Shown here piece after piece: positions 44,096 to 52,439 of a stretch of 64,000 bases of DNA (position 1 is the stretch's first letter; each line of letters begins with the position of its first letter). The notes beneath the pieces are model-generated. The model did no database searches and was not told where the DNA came from. It saw only the letters and a list, made by a program, of their open reading frames with translations. The translations under genes were made by a program, and so were the position numbers. The DNA lies in contig LNJE01000001.1 of the NCBI GenBank assembly GCA_001587635.1, positions 62,001 to 126,000 of the forward strand, given 5' to 3'. The stretch is from Methanofastidiosum methylothiophilum (GTDB taxonomy: Archaea > Methanobacteriota_B > Thermococci > Methanofastidiosales > Methanofastidiosaceae).

Positions 44096-45210
44096 TCCTC
44101 ATAAAGTTTTGAAAAAATCTTTGTAAGTGTNATAAGGTCATGTCTGTTGTGCTCAATTATTGGAATAACTGGNCCTATGTTTCCAGTTCTAAGATAAGTT
44201 TCATAAAATTCTGGAACAAGTGCACTTGGAACGTCGTCATTTCTTTCTATTCCAAAAAGATACTTTTCTAGAGTTACAAGTCTACAGTTTGGATATTTGT
44301 TTCTCCATACTTTCCTTGCAAAATGGAGCATATCAAAATGGGGGATTTCAATAATGGGCTTNATACCATAATAGGATAACCTTTCCCTTATGTAAGGGGT
44401 GTCAAAGGNTTTACCNTTATANGAAACTAAGACTGACTTTGGCCCTATGAATGANGAAAATTCTTCTAGTGCTGCAGGCTCTTGAGCTAAATCCCTTAAG
44501 AAATATTGATTGATTGAAAGAGTATCTCNGTTATATTTTGCAACACCTATTANTATTATGGGCCTATTAAATAATCCNAANGTTTCTATATCAAANAAAA
44601 GAAAGTCCTCCATCTCATGGAATCCTGAGCANCANTAGGCNAGCTCATCTGATTGGGACANCCAATAAGAAATTCTATTCATTATATTTTTAGTATCCCT
44701 TGATTCAATCAAGNCAAGGCAACTTTTGGCCTCTTTNGAAAAANGAGGGTGATTGATCAAATCCTCAATTGTAGTATACCCTCTGCTTCTAAGGTATTTT
44801 TTCTTCATATCCCCTATGCCGTAAATTAATTTNAGTTCTGANAGGATTTTTTCTTTTGCCTCNTCACTTGAAAATTTTTTTAGTTTTAANGGTATATCAT
44901 AANTAATAGTAAATATGCTTCCGTGACCAGAATCATTTTCATGCCCTTTAATGACTTCTGAAATTTCCATATCCTTATATTTGTCCATTAAAACCCTCTT
45001 TAGATTCTGGGCATTAACATATTCATTTTGATTAAGTCCAAACGGCATACCATAAAAAAAATCATTTTTAATATCTTCATTATCTTCTACGATTTCATAT
45101 TCCTTTACTGGATCTATTTTCGTTCTGAAGCTTTTACCTATTCCAATAAATGGAGATTTGTTGTGGGTGACATTGATTCTCCCTTTATTTGATTTAGAAG
45201 TAATGGACAT
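44083..45210 (-). CDS. mrfB: MrfB/YprB-like RNase H-fold exonuclease
   Basis: The C-terminal half has DEDD-exonuclease motifs: FLxFDIE (first Asp and Glu), GKxFDTPYIRERL (second Asp) and IEHNRHDL (His and last Asp). A helix-hairpin-helix-like stretch (YGIGDMKKKYLRSRGY) lies before it. This matches YprB/MrfB, the nuclease partner of MrfA in mitomycin C repair. The 13-nt overlap with the helicase gene supports a joint role. About 30 ambiguous bases are present. Start ATG 45210 follows GTGAG. Confidence 0.85.
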   Translation of the reverse strand: MSITSKSNKGRINVTHNKSPFIGIGKSFRTKIDPVKEYEIVEDNEDIKNDFFYGMPFGLNQNEYVNAQNLKRVLMDKYKDMEISEVIKGHENDSGHGSIFTIXYDIXLKLKKFSSXEAKEKIXSEXKLIYGIGDMKKKYLRSRGYTTIEDLINHPXFXKEAKSCLXLIESRDTKNIMNRISYWXSQSDEXAXXCSGFHEMEDFLXFDIEXXGLFNRPIIXIGVAKYNXDTLSINQYFLRDLAQEPAALEEFXSFIGPKSVLVXYXGKXFDTPYIRERLSYYGXKPIIEIPHFDMLHFARKVWRNKYPNCRLVTLEKYLFGIERNDDVPSALVPEFYETYLRTGNIXPVIPIIEHNRHDLXTLTKIFSKLYEEWSK

Positions 45211-45526
45211 AAACTCACAGCTAATTTAAAAATTGACCTGTAAATTTTAGTTACCAATTTCTATTTAAGAGTTGTTGTTTATGCCGAAAATCGTAAGTGT
45301 TAATCTCCTAAAAAAATGAATCAGATATACTTTTAAAACATGCAAAAACTAAAAAACANCTGAAATGAAAAGATTAAGAAATTACTGAAAAATTATATGA
45401 AATTAAACTTCTTTTAANTCTAATCCACAATAGATATAAAGCATTTNGTTATTTTTCATATCAAAGTAAAGTTACATGTTTAAAAGATTTTGAGACGAAT
45501 AATGGCGAGATTTAGGGAGAGATTTT
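45211..45526. other. Intergenic region of 316 bp between divergent genes
   Basis: AT-rich DNA between mrfB (minus) and the DUF357 gene (plus). It contains TATA-like stretches (for example ACTTTTAAAACATG near 45330) and a few ambiguous bases. I find no C/D-box pair, no tRNA and no credible small gene; the longest ATG frame near 45280 is 12 codons. Confidence 0.55.
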
Positions 45527-45823
45527 TTGAGAGAAGTAAGCGANGAAAAGTTAGCAAANTACTTTGAAATAGCAAAAAAGGCTTTTGATGATATTAAAAT
45601 TAATCCCCCTAAAGGTTCCCATATGGAAAAGGTGGCAAATGATTACTTAGATATGGCAAAGAGGTATTATGAGGATGCAAAATATTTCAAAGAAAAGGGT
45701 GACTATGTTACAGCTTTTGCTTCATTAAATTATCTCCATGGATATCTAGATGCTGGTGCAAGACTTGGTGTATTTAAAGTATCAACAACAAAATATTTTG
45801 CATTCGAAGAGGAGACGAGGTGA
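45527..45823 (+). CDS. DUF357-family protein
   Basis: A 98-residue, mostly helical archaeal protein with KVANDYLDMAKRYYEDAKYF and AFASLNYLHGYLDAGARLG, the conserved DUF357 core. Function is unknown. Start TTG 45527 follows AGGGAGAG. It is followed after 4 nt by the UPF0212 gene, an arrangement conserved in euryarchaea. Confidence 0.87.
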   Translation: MREVSXEKLAXYFEIAKKAFDDIKINPPKGSHMEKVANDYLDMAKRYYEDAKYFKEKGDYVTAFASLNYLHGYLDAGARLGVFKVSTTKYFAFEEETR

Positions 45824-45827
45824 TTAA

Positions 45828-46193
45828 TTGGATTATAAAGTTACTCTTGAAGTTCCAATTATTGTGAGAGATATTAAAGACGGTGAAGATGCAATAAAAG
45901 TTGCAATGTCAAGTGTTATTAAAAAATTAAAAGCAAGCAAACTGGAATATGTTAAAGTTGAGATAGGTATGTCACAATGCCCTAAATGCGGAGATTATTT
46001 TGAAAGTTCATTTTTTGTAGGTGATGTATCTCTAGTTGGGGTATATTTGACCCTTGATATCTTCAACGCAGAAAATACAAAGCATGCAGAAAACATAGCA
46101 AAATCTGTTGTTGGAAAGGCGCTAAAGGACGTTCCTTTCAAGACTTTCGAAATAAAAGAAAAGGTGGAAAAGATTAGGAAGAAACGTCGATGA
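45828..46193 (+). CDS. UPF0212 (DUF555) protein
   Basis: A 121-residue archaeal protein of the MJ0068 group: DYKVTLEVPIIVRDIKD at the start, CPKCGDYF (a CxxC pair) in the middle, and ENIAKSVVGKALKDVPF. Function is unknown; the single CxxC may bind metal in a dimer. Start TTG 45828 has GGTGA 4 nt upstream. Its 3' end overlaps the radB gene on the other strand by 20 nt. Confidence 0.9.
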   Translation: MDYKVTLEVPIIVRDIKDGEDAIKVAMSSVIKKLKASKLEYVKVEIGMSQCPKCGDYFESSFFVGDVSLVGVYLTLDIFNAENTKHAENIAKSVVGKALKDVPFKTFEIKEKVEKIRKKRR

Positions 46194-46833
46194 TGCCAGG
46201 ATCCCCTATATCATAATATGCTGATTCGCCCTCTTTTTTATAAGGATGCCTTACTAACGTTGCCTTCCTCTTGTTTTGATCATCTTTTTCTAATTTTATT
46301 ATTAATTTAGACCAATATTTCAAAACATCACCCCCAATAGGAATTTTTTCTCTACTACCCGTTACATCATCATAAACTTGATTTGTGATTACAAGAGGTA
46401 TATCGAAATCCCTAGCAATTCTAGATAAGATTAAGAGATCATTCCCAAGCTGTCTAGCCAGTTCAGTTCGTTTCTTGTGATCATGCCCTTCAAGGCGATA
46501 TAAAGAAACTAGAGAATCAACACAAACAAAACCAATTCTAGTACTCATAATTTTTTCAAGTTTTACTAGTGTAATCTCTTGGCTTGCAAAATCTCTTGGC
46601 TGAAAAACAATAATATCCTCAAGATTTTTTACCCCCATTAAGGAAAGTCTTTTTGGAGAAAATCCGCTCTCTGTGTCAATAAACACGGATTTCTTTCCTT
46701 TTAGAAGGGTATATTTACAACACATCAAACAAAAAGTAGTTTTACCCGTTGCATGCTCACCATAAACTTGTGTTATTATCCCTTCAGGAACACCATCAAT
46801 TAGCTGATCTAAAGGATTTCCACCAATTTTAAT
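46174..46833 (-). CDS. radB: DNA repair protein RadB, probable AUU start
   Basis: RadB is the archaeal RecA/RadA paralogue that assists recombination. Walker A is GEHATGKT and Walker B IGFVCVDSL; VITNQVYDDVTGSREKIPIGG and LEKDDQNKRKATLVRHP are typical of the C-terminal part. The first ATG lies after Walker A, so the true start is upstream. Between the upstream in-frame TAG and Walker A there is no ATG, GTG or TTG. AAAGGTGG followed by a 4-nt spacer points to ATT at 46833-46831, giving IKIGGNPLDQLIDGVPEG as the N-terminus, as expected for RadB. A TATA box (TTTATAAA, 46873-46880) puts the mRNA start near 46851. Confidence 0.86.
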   Translation of the reverse strand: MKIGGNPLDQLIDGVPEGIITQVYGEHATGKTTFCLMCCKYTLLKGKKSVFIDTESGFSPKRLSLMGVKNLEDIIVFQPRDFASQEITLVKLEKIMSTRIGFVCVDSLVSLYRLEGHDHKKRTELARQLGNDLLILSRIARDFDIPLVITNQVYDDVTGSREKIPIGGDVLKYWSKLIIKLEKDDQNKRKATLVRHPYKKEGESAYYDIGDPGIIDVSS

Positions 46834-46931
46834 ATAACCACCTTTGATAATATTGTTTCTTATCCTTATAGATTTATAAAGTATATTCTATTTAATGGGA
46901 TAAAATGGATCTAAATAAACATAGAAAATCT

Positions 46932-46939
46932 TTTATACT
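46932..46939 (+). promoter_or_regulatory. TATA box of tRNA-Val
   Basis: TTTATACT is centred about 26 nt before the mature 5' end of the tRNA, the normal archaeal promoter distance. Confidence 0.6.
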
Positions 46940-46960
46940 GGGAGTCCAGTTCTGATTTAA

Positions 46961-47034
46961 GGGCCCATGGTCTAGTTGGTTATGACGTCACCTCGACACG
47001 GTGGAGGTCCTGAGTTCGAATCTCAGTGGGCCCA
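46961..47034 (+). tRNA. tRNA-Val(GAC) with C instead of U at position 33
   Basis: The 74-nt gene has a 7-bp acceptor stem (GGGCCCA/TGGGCCC), discriminator A, and T loop TTCGAAT. The anticodon stem TCACC/GGTGG encloses loop TCGACAC, anticodon GAC at 46995-46997. CCA is not encoded. Overall sequence matches archaeal tRNA-Val(GAC). The loop reads T32-C33 where C32-T33 is expected, so the nearly universal U33 is missing. Confidence 0.9.
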
Positions 47035-47056
47035 CTATCTCTTTTAATGTGGATAT

Positions 47057-47725
47057 ATGAAAGACACAAATTCTTATAACGAAGAGCTATTAAGGGATAT
47101 CTCAAAAATCTATTCTTCGATAAAAAAAGAAATAGAAGATCGTCTTAATGAATTTACCATAGTCTGGGAAAAAGGAACTGAAGAGAGTCTTTTCTCAGAA
47201 CTTGCTTTTTGTCTTTTGACCCCCCAATCAAAAGCCAAGATGTGCTGGGAATCTATTTGCACTCTTATTGAAAAAAATTATTTAATTGATGGAAGTGAAG
47301 AAGAAATTCTAGATTGCCTCTATGGTGTCAGATTCAAGTATAAAAAATCCAAATATCTTATTGAAGTTAGAGAAGTGTTCAATGTTTCAGGAAAGATTTC
47401 TATCCGAAGAGAAATTGACAGGTTTAATTCTCCTTTAGAAGCTAGAGAATGGTTAGTAAAAAATGTCAAAGGTATGGGATATAAAGAAGCAAGCCATTTT
47501 TTGAGAAATATTGGGAAAGGCCAAGATTTGGCTATACTTGATAGACATATACTAAAAAATCTAAAATTACTTAATGTAATTGAAAAAATACCTGATTCAA
47601 TACCGCCAAAAAAGTACTTAGAACTCGAGCAAACTATGAGGGAATTCTCAAAAGAAATTGGAATTCCTCTTGACCACCTTGATATTGTTCTATGGTATAA
47701 GGAAACTAAAGAGATATTCAAGTAG
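47057..47725 (+). CDS. ogg: Archaeal 8-oxoguanine DNA glycosylase/AP lyase (Ogg2)
   Basis: It removes 8-oxoguanine and nicks the abasic site. The 222-residue protein has the Ogg2-type helix-hairpin-helix VKGMGYKEASHFLRNIG at about 135-151, containing the catalytic Lys, and the catalytic Asp region LAILDRHILK. It ends in the short DIVLWYKETKEIFK tail typical of MjaOgg, whose terminal Lys recognises the base. It lies 23 nt after tRNA-Val. Confidence 0.92.
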   Translation: MKDTNSYNEELLRDISKIYSSIKKEIEDRLNEFTIVWEKGTEESLFSELAFCLLTPQSKAKMCWESICTLIEKNYLIDGSEEEILDCLYGVRFKYKKSKYLIEVREVFNVSGKISIRREIDRFNSPLEAREWLVKNVKGMGYKEASHFLRNIGKGQDLAILDRHILKNLKLLNVIEKIPDSIPPKKYLELEQTMREFSKEIGIPLDHLDIVLWYKETKEIFK

Positions 47726-47774
47726 CTTTAGGTAATTTTTATAAATCGAAGATAATAGCCTATTTTGTGATAGT

Positions 47775-48080
47775 ATGGGATTTATGCAAGAATTTATGGA
47801 ATTTTTAAAGGAGTACAAAGTAATAGGTGTTGCTGTTGCATTTATTATGGCTGCAGCGTCAACTTCTCTTGTAAACTCTCTTGTGAATGATATAATAATG
47901 CCAATTATTACTCCATTTATACCGGGTGGGGGTTGGCAGGAAGCAACGCTATCAATTGGGCCAATAGTCTTAAGATGGGGATCGTTTCTAGCGCAGATAG
48001 TTAACTTTATCATCCTTGCACTTGTTGTCTTCATAATAGCAAAGAAATTACTTAAAGAAGAAAAAGTTACAAAGAAGTAA
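47775..48080 (+). CDS. mscL: Large-conductance mechanosensitive channel MscL
   Basis: A 101-residue MscL-family protein. The amphipathic N-terminus MQEFMEFLKEYKVIGVAVAF is followed by TM1 with SLVNSLVNDIIMPIITPF. A short loop is followed by TM2 (about 66-91) and a short basic C-terminus. It is shorter than E. coli MscL, lacking the C-terminal helical bundle, as in other archaeal forms. It opens under membrane tension to release solutes on osmotic downshift. Confidence 0.9.
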   Translation: MGFMQEFMEFLKEYKVIGVAVAFIMAAASTSLVNSLVNDIIMPIITPFIPGGGWQEATLSIGPIVLRWGSFLAQIVNFIILALVVFIIAKKLLKEEKVTKK

Positions 48081-48217
48081 TATGTCTAATTTATTAACAA
48101 ATTTTTACTTATTTTAATATATATAAATCGATTTATTTCTATTTTAAATTCGCAAAAGACTTTTATAGAACTAATTATTAAACTAGAAGAAGTTGTAAGG
48201 CCCGTATATAGTACAAT

Positions 48218-48739
48218 ATGATAACTGATAGCATGTCAAGTTATAACAGTCTAAAATTGTATTCAACAGAAGATTTGATATTGACTTCGCTTAAAAGTGA
48301 AATCGATAGTAAATCTGCATATCTTAAAATTAAAGATTCTGCCAAGAATGTAGTCTTAAGGGATAAAATGAATTTTTTAGCAAATGAGGAGGAAAAACAC
48401 AGATCTTTCTTTGAAACTCTTTACAAAAAGAGTTATCCAAACAAAACAATAATTCTGCCTAGGGTGTCCCCTGTTCCATTACCGGAAATAAAAATTGAGG
48501 ACGAGATGGCACCTTTAAGTGAAGTACTCCAGCAAGCTATGGATGCAGAAGTTGCTGCGCATGACTTCTATATTGAAGTTTCCAAGAGATTCATGAAAGA
48601 AAAAGACATATTCAATATGTTAAATTATATAGCTGATATGGAAATGGGCCATTACAAACTTTTAGAGATTGAAAAGGAAAATTCAATAAAATTTGAAAGT
48701 TATGACAACTTATGGCCAATGATGCATATTGGGCCATAA
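48218..48739 (+). CDS. Ferritin-like (rubrerythrin-domain) protein
   Basis: A four-helix ferritin-like domain with two EExxH-type blocks: LANEEEKHRSFFETL at about 50-64 and DMEMGHYKLLEIE at about 145-157, plus SEIDSKSAYLKI and MDAEVAAHDFY giving the other Glu ligands. A di-iron site is therefore likely. It lacks a rubredoxin domain. It is followed by rubredoxin and flavodiiron protein genes, so a role in peroxide or oxygen defence or iron handling fits the context. Confidence 0.82.
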   Translation: MITDSMSSYNSLKLYSTEDLILTSLKSEIDSKSAYLKIKDSAKNVVLRDKMNFLANEEEKHRSFFETLYKKSYPNKTIILPRVSPVPLPEIKIEDEMAPLSEVLQQAMDAEVAAHDFYIEVSKRFMKEKDIFNMLNYIADMEMGHYKLLEIEKENSIKFESYDNLWPMMHIGP

Positions 48740-48783
48740 ATATCTCTAATAAATTATTTTAAAAACAATAAGGAGGATAAAAA

Positions 48784-48948
48784 ATGGACAAATATATTTG
48801 CATGGTTTGTGGCTATATCTACAATCCGGAAGAAGGAGACTCTGATGGGGGAATACCTCCAGATACTCCTTTTGAAGAACTTCCGGATGATTGGACATGC
48901 CCAATATGTGGTGCAGGTAAGGATCAGTTTGAAAAAAAGGAGAATTAA
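48784..48948 (+). CDS. Rubredoxin
   Basis: A 54-residue rubredoxin, MDKYICMVCGYIYNPEEGDS at the N-terminus and WTCPICGAGKDQFE near the end. Two CxxCG knuckles bind one iron. AAGGAGGAT lies 8 nt before the ATG, a strong ribosome site. The downstream flavodiiron protein starts 4 nt after its stop, and rubredoxin is a classic electron donor to that enzyme and to rubrerythrin. Confidence 0.97.
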   Translation: MDKYICMVCGYIYNPEEGDSDGGIPPDTPFEELPDDWTCPICGAGKDQFEKKEN

Positions 48949-48952
48949 TTAA

Positions 48953-50134
48953 ATGATTCCAAAAGTAATTAAAAAAGATATTTATTGGACCGGATTCATC
49001 GATTGGGATAGGAGACTCTTTGATTCATTAATCCCAACTCCAAATGGAACTACATATAATTCCTATCTGATAAAAGGTAGTGAAAAGACGATGTTGATTG
49101 ACACATCTGATTTTGGGAAAGAAAATGATCTTTTGAATGCAATAGAAATTACTGGTGTAAAAAAAATAGACTACGTTGTATCAAATCATGCTGAACAAGA
49201 TCATTCTGGATCCTTGCCAAAGATTTTAAAAAAGTACCCCGATGCAAAGATAGTTACAAACGCCAAATGCAAAGAGTTAATTGAATCTTTTCTACTAATC
49301 CCTGAAGAAAGATTCATTGTTATATCTGACAATCAAGAGATATCATTAGGAAACAAAACAGTCCAGTTTATAATTGCGCCTTGGGTCCATTGGCCAGACA
49401 CAATGTTTTCCTATTTAAAAGAAGATAAAATTCTTTTTTCCTGTGATTTCTTAGGGTCTCACTTTGCTACAAGTAGCTTATATGTTCCAGATGAAAGAGA
49501 GATCTATCTCTCCGCAAAAAGATATTACGCTGAGATAATGATGCCTTTTAGGTCAATGATTAGAAAATATCTTGAAAGAATAGGTAAATTAGATATTGAT
49601 ATAATTGCTCCAAGCCACGGACCCCTATATGATAAGCCTTCATTTATTATTGAAGCCTACAAGGATTGGTCAAGTGATACGGTAAAAAATCAAGTTGTAA
49701 TTCCGTATGTCTCAATGCACGGGAGCACAAAAATTATGGTCGATTATCTTTCAGAAACTTTGAGCAATATGGGTGTAGAAGTGAAATTATTCAATCTCGA
49801 AATTGCTGATGCTGGGGATCTACTGATGTCCCTTGTCGATGCTGCCACTATAGTTGTTGGTGCCCCTACTATGTTAGTTGGTCCACATCCGTTAGCTTAC
49901 TATGCAACATATCTTGTTAATGCAGTAAGACCTAAAACAAAATTTGTTTCAATAGTTGGGTCTTTTGGATGGGGAGGAAATGCTGTTGAGATTCTAAAAG
50001 GCATGATTACAAATATTAAAGTCGAATTGATTGAACCTGTATATATTAAAGGTTACCCAAAAGAAATTGATTTCATATCCCTTGACAACTTGGCAAACGA
50101 AATAGTTAAGAAACATAGAGAAATAGGGGTCTAA
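48953..50134 (+). CDS. fprA: Flavodiiron protein FprA (O2/NO reductase)
   Basis: It reduces O2 to water (or NO to N2O) at a di-iron site with electrons through FMN. The beta-lactamase-like domain (about 1-245) has the metal ligands HAEQDH, VHWPD, CDFLGSH and SHGP. The flavodoxin domain (about 250-393) has YVSMHGSTKIM and GSFGWGGNAVE. The 393-residue length is normal. It is co-transcribed with rubredoxin. In methanogens such enzymes can take electrons from F420H2; which donor is used here is not visible. Confidence 0.95.
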   Translation: MIPKVIKKDIYWTGFIDWDRRLFDSLIPTPNGTTYNSYLIKGSEKTMLIDTSDFGKENDLLNAIEITGVKKIDYVVSNHAEQDHSGSLPKILKKYPDAKIVTNAKCKELIESFLLIPEERFIVISDNQEISLGNKTVQFIIAPWVHWPDTMFSYLKEDKILFSCDFLGSHFATSSLYVPDEREIYLSAKRYYAEIMMPFRSMIRKYLERIGKLDIDIIAPSHGPLYDKPSFIIEAYKDWSSDTVKNQVVIPYVSMHGSTKIMVDYLSETLSNMGVEVKLFNLEIADAGDLLMSLVDAATIVVGAPTMLVGPHPLAYYATYLVNAVRPKTKFVSIVGSFGWGGNAVEILKGMITNIKVELIEPVYIKGYPKEIDFISLDNLANEIVKKHREIGV

Positions 50135-50172
50135 AGAAATGTTTTTCTTCGCTCAATATAAAGAGTGGTACT

Positions 50173-50670
50173 ATGAATGTGAAAACGAAAAATAATTTAA
50201 TGGAAGCATTCGCAGGTGAGTCTCAAGCAAATAGAAAATATCTTGCATTTGCAAATAAAGCTGATCAAGAAGGTTATCCTGGAATTGCAAAGTTATTTAG
50301 AGCTGCAGCTGCGGCAGAAACTGTACACGCGCATGCACATCTTAGAATACTAGAAGGTATTAAGACAACAGAAGAGAATTTAAAAGAAGCAATTTCTGGA
50401 GAGACTCATGAATTTGTAAGCATGTATCCTAAGATGATCGAAGAAGCAAAAATGGAAGGAGAAACTGCTGCTGAAAGATATTTTGTTTTTACAAACAAGG
50501 TGGAAAAAATTCATGCCGATCTCTATAAAAAGGCCCTTGATAATCTAGATAATTTTCCAGTAAAGGATTACTATGTTTGCAGTGTTTGTGGATACACAGT
50601 TGCAGATGAAGCGCCAGATAGATGTCCAGTTTGCGGTGCATTGAAAAAAGCATTTAACAAAATAGATTAA
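50173..50670 (+). CDS. rbr: Rubrerythrin
   Basis: A peroxide-reducing di-iron protein. The four-helix domain has FAGESQANRKYLAFANKA, AAAAETVHAHAHLRIL and ETAAERYFVFTNKVEKIHAD, with the expected Glu and His ligands. The C-terminal rubredoxin domain has CSVCGYTV and CPVCGALK. The 165-residue length is that of small archaeal and clostridial forms. It closes the oxygen-defence group begun at 48.2 kb. Confidence 0.95.
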   Translation: MNVKTKNNLMEAFAGESQANRKYLAFANKADQEGYPGIAKLFRAAAAAETVHAHAHLRILEGIKTTEENLKEAISGETHEFVSMYPKMIEEAKMEGETAAERYFVFTNKVEKIHADLYKKALDNLDNFPVKDYYVCSVCGYTVADEAPDRCPVCGALKKAFNKID

Positions 50671-50703
50671 TATTTTTTTTTATTATTGACTTAAATTAAG
50701 GTA

Positions 50704-51213
50704 TTAATGAAATGGATCCATGACCATCTGTTCTTCAAATGGTTCCAGTTTTATTCGTATATCCTCTTTTTCAGTTCTAATGGCAATTATGGAGTTTAGA
50801 CCTTTTATTCCTGTTATATTCCCTATTTTTTCAACTTTTAAGTCCCTCAGTTCTTCATTGTTAGCTACTTTTGTTTTAACAAGAATATCCCATTCACCAG
50901 ATGTTTCATGAACTTCAAGCAACTCATCAATCATTGAGAGTTCTTTTGAAATTCTTCCAATATCTTTTATATTATCTATTGAGATTCGTATCCAAGCTGT
51001 AGTTTGTTTTCCACATTTTTTTGCGTCTATTAAAGGGATTATCTCTTTAATTATCCCAAGTTGTCTCAATCTCCTAGTTCTATCGTATACTGTAGACTCA
51101 GCTGCGCCTATTTTCTTTGAAAGATGTTTATAGGATATAGTTGCATCTTTTTGAAGTTCAGTTATAATTTCTTTATCAAGATTATCCAATTTTATAGTTG
51201 ATTCCGATGACAT
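50704..51213 (-). CDS. Lrp/AsnC-family transcriptional regulator
   Basis: An N-terminal winged helix-turn-helix (LDNLDKEIITELQKDATISY, then KKIGAAESTVYDRTRRL) is followed by a RAM/ACT-type effector domain (LLEVHETSGEWDILVKTKV). The 169-residue length is typical. Start ATG 51213 has GGTGA 3 nt upstream. It converges with rubrerythrin, so it may or may not control that cluster; effector amino acid unknown. Confidence 0.92.
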   Translation of the reverse strand: MSSESTIKLDNLDKEIITELQKDATISYKHLSKKIGAAESTVYDRTRRLRQLGIIKEIIPLIDAKKCGKQTTAWIRISIDNIKDIGRISKELSMIDELLEVHETSGEWDILVKTKVANNEELRDLKVEKIGNITGIKGLNSIIAIRTEKEDIRIKLEPFEEQMVMDPFH

Positions 51214-51420
51214 TTTCACCACTTAATCTCTTATAATAATTAAAAATTATAAATATAAATATTTTTCGGATAAAATTTAATTAAAATAGTTTCTTTATAA
51301 AATAATTTTGTAATTTGTCATAAAATTATTTATTGCAATCGAATTTAGTAATAGTTATAAGATAAATAAATTTAGGATTGTGGTCTAAAAAACATATAGA
51401 ACTTATAATTTGAGAGAAGG

Positions 51421-51495
51421 GGCCGGAGCCGAGATTTGAACCCGAGTCATGGGATCCACAGTCCCATAGGATAACCATGCTACCCCACCCCGGCC
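51421..51495 (-). tRNA. tRNA-His(GTG)
   Basis: The minus strand folds into a tRNA with an 8-bp acceptor stem. It includes the His-specific extra G at -1 (encoded) paired to C73, and position 7 forms a G-T pair. The anticodon stem ATGGGA/TCCCAT closes loop CTGTGGA, giving anticodon GTG. T loop is TTCAAAT. CCA is not encoded. It sits between the Lrp and ftsY genes. Confidence 0.95.
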
Positions 51496-51529
51496 ATAAG
51501 AAAACCTAAAGTCAGATTATTTATAAATG

Positions 51530-52429
51530 TTATGGGAGTATTCTTTCAACTAACCATTTTGGATCAAATATTTCTAAATCATCATACCCCTGGCCTGTTC
51601 CAATAAACAGAATAGGTTTCCCGGTGATGTAACTTATTGAAAGGGCTGCTCCACCTCTAGAATCTGCATCAACTTTAGTCAATATTGAACCATCAAGCCC
51701 TATATTTGAAAACTTTTCAGCCTGTTCAGCTACAGCATTTCCTGCAAGAGAATCTCCAACAAAAATTTTCATATCTGGATTTGACACTCTAATTAATTTT
51801 TTCATTTCATCCATCAGATTTTTATTCATTTCTGAACGCCCTGCAGTGTCAATTAAAACAACATCTATCCCCCTTGCCTTCGCATGATTTATTGCATCAA
51901 ATGCTACGGCTGCAGGATCTGCGCCATAATTATGTTTAATTACTTTTATACCTATGTTCTCAGCGTGTAAGGAAAGCTGCTCAATTGAACCTGCCCTAAA
52001 AGTATCAGATGCAGCTATGACAACTTTGTAGCCTTTATCAAGTAATAGTTTTCCAAATTTAGCTATTGTTGTAGTCTTACCTGTTCCATTGAATCCNACA
52101 AAAGCTATTGAGAATACTTCTCCAGCTTTTCTCTTTTTTTCAATCTCTTTAAAGATGTCATATTTTTTGAACTCAAGTATTTCNNTAAGGGTTTCTTCAA
52201 CAGCTNTTTTGACAAAATCTTTTTTATTTGANGTGAGNCCTATCTTCTCTCCACTAAGTTTNTTCTTNAGNTCATNTACAATCTTTTCTGAAACTAATAA
52301 AGAAACATCACTTTCTAAAAGAGAGAGNTCAAAATCTTCCAATATTTTATTAAGGTCTTTTTCTGTTATCTTTTTAGAACTAACGCCTTCGACAAGCCCA
52401 GAAAATTTAGTTTTNAGNGAATCGAACAA
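51530..52429 (-). CDS. ftsY: Signal recognition particle receptor FtsY
   Basis: FtsY brings SRP-bound ribosomes to the membrane. The helical N domain (LVEGVSSKKITEKDLNKIL) is followed by the NG GTPase domain with GFNGTGKTTTIAKFG, DTFRAGSIEQL, DTAGRSEMNKNLM, TKVDADSRGGAALS and GTGQGYDDL. Start TTG 52429 gives MFDSLKTKFSG, the usual FtsY N-terminus; an in-frame TTG at 52438 directly follows the CBS gene stop. Ambiguous bases at 52097-52418 affect the N domain. Confidence 0.94.
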   Translation of the reverse strand: MFDXXKTKFSGLVEGVSSKKITEKDLNKILEDFXLSLLESDVSLLVSEKIVXXXKXKLSGEKIXLXSNKKDFVKXAVEETLXEILEFKKYDIFKEIEKKRKAGEVFSIAFXGFNGTGKTTTIAKFGKLLLDKGYKVVIAASDTFRAGSIEQLSLHAENIGIKVIKHNYGADPAAVAFDAINHAKARGIDVVLIDTAGRSEMNKNLMDEMKKLIRVSNPDMKIFVGDSLAGNAVAEQAEKFSNIGLDGSILTKVDADSRGGAALSISYITGKPILFIGTGQGYDDLEIFDPKWLVERILP

Positions 52430-52439
52430 CAGAATCAAC

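Noticed and set aside
45280..45400. Small gene or C/D-box RNA in the mrfB-DUF357 gap
   Set aside because: The ATG frame ends after 12 codons. Sequences such as CTGAAATGAAA and ACTGAA do not form a proper box C/box D set.
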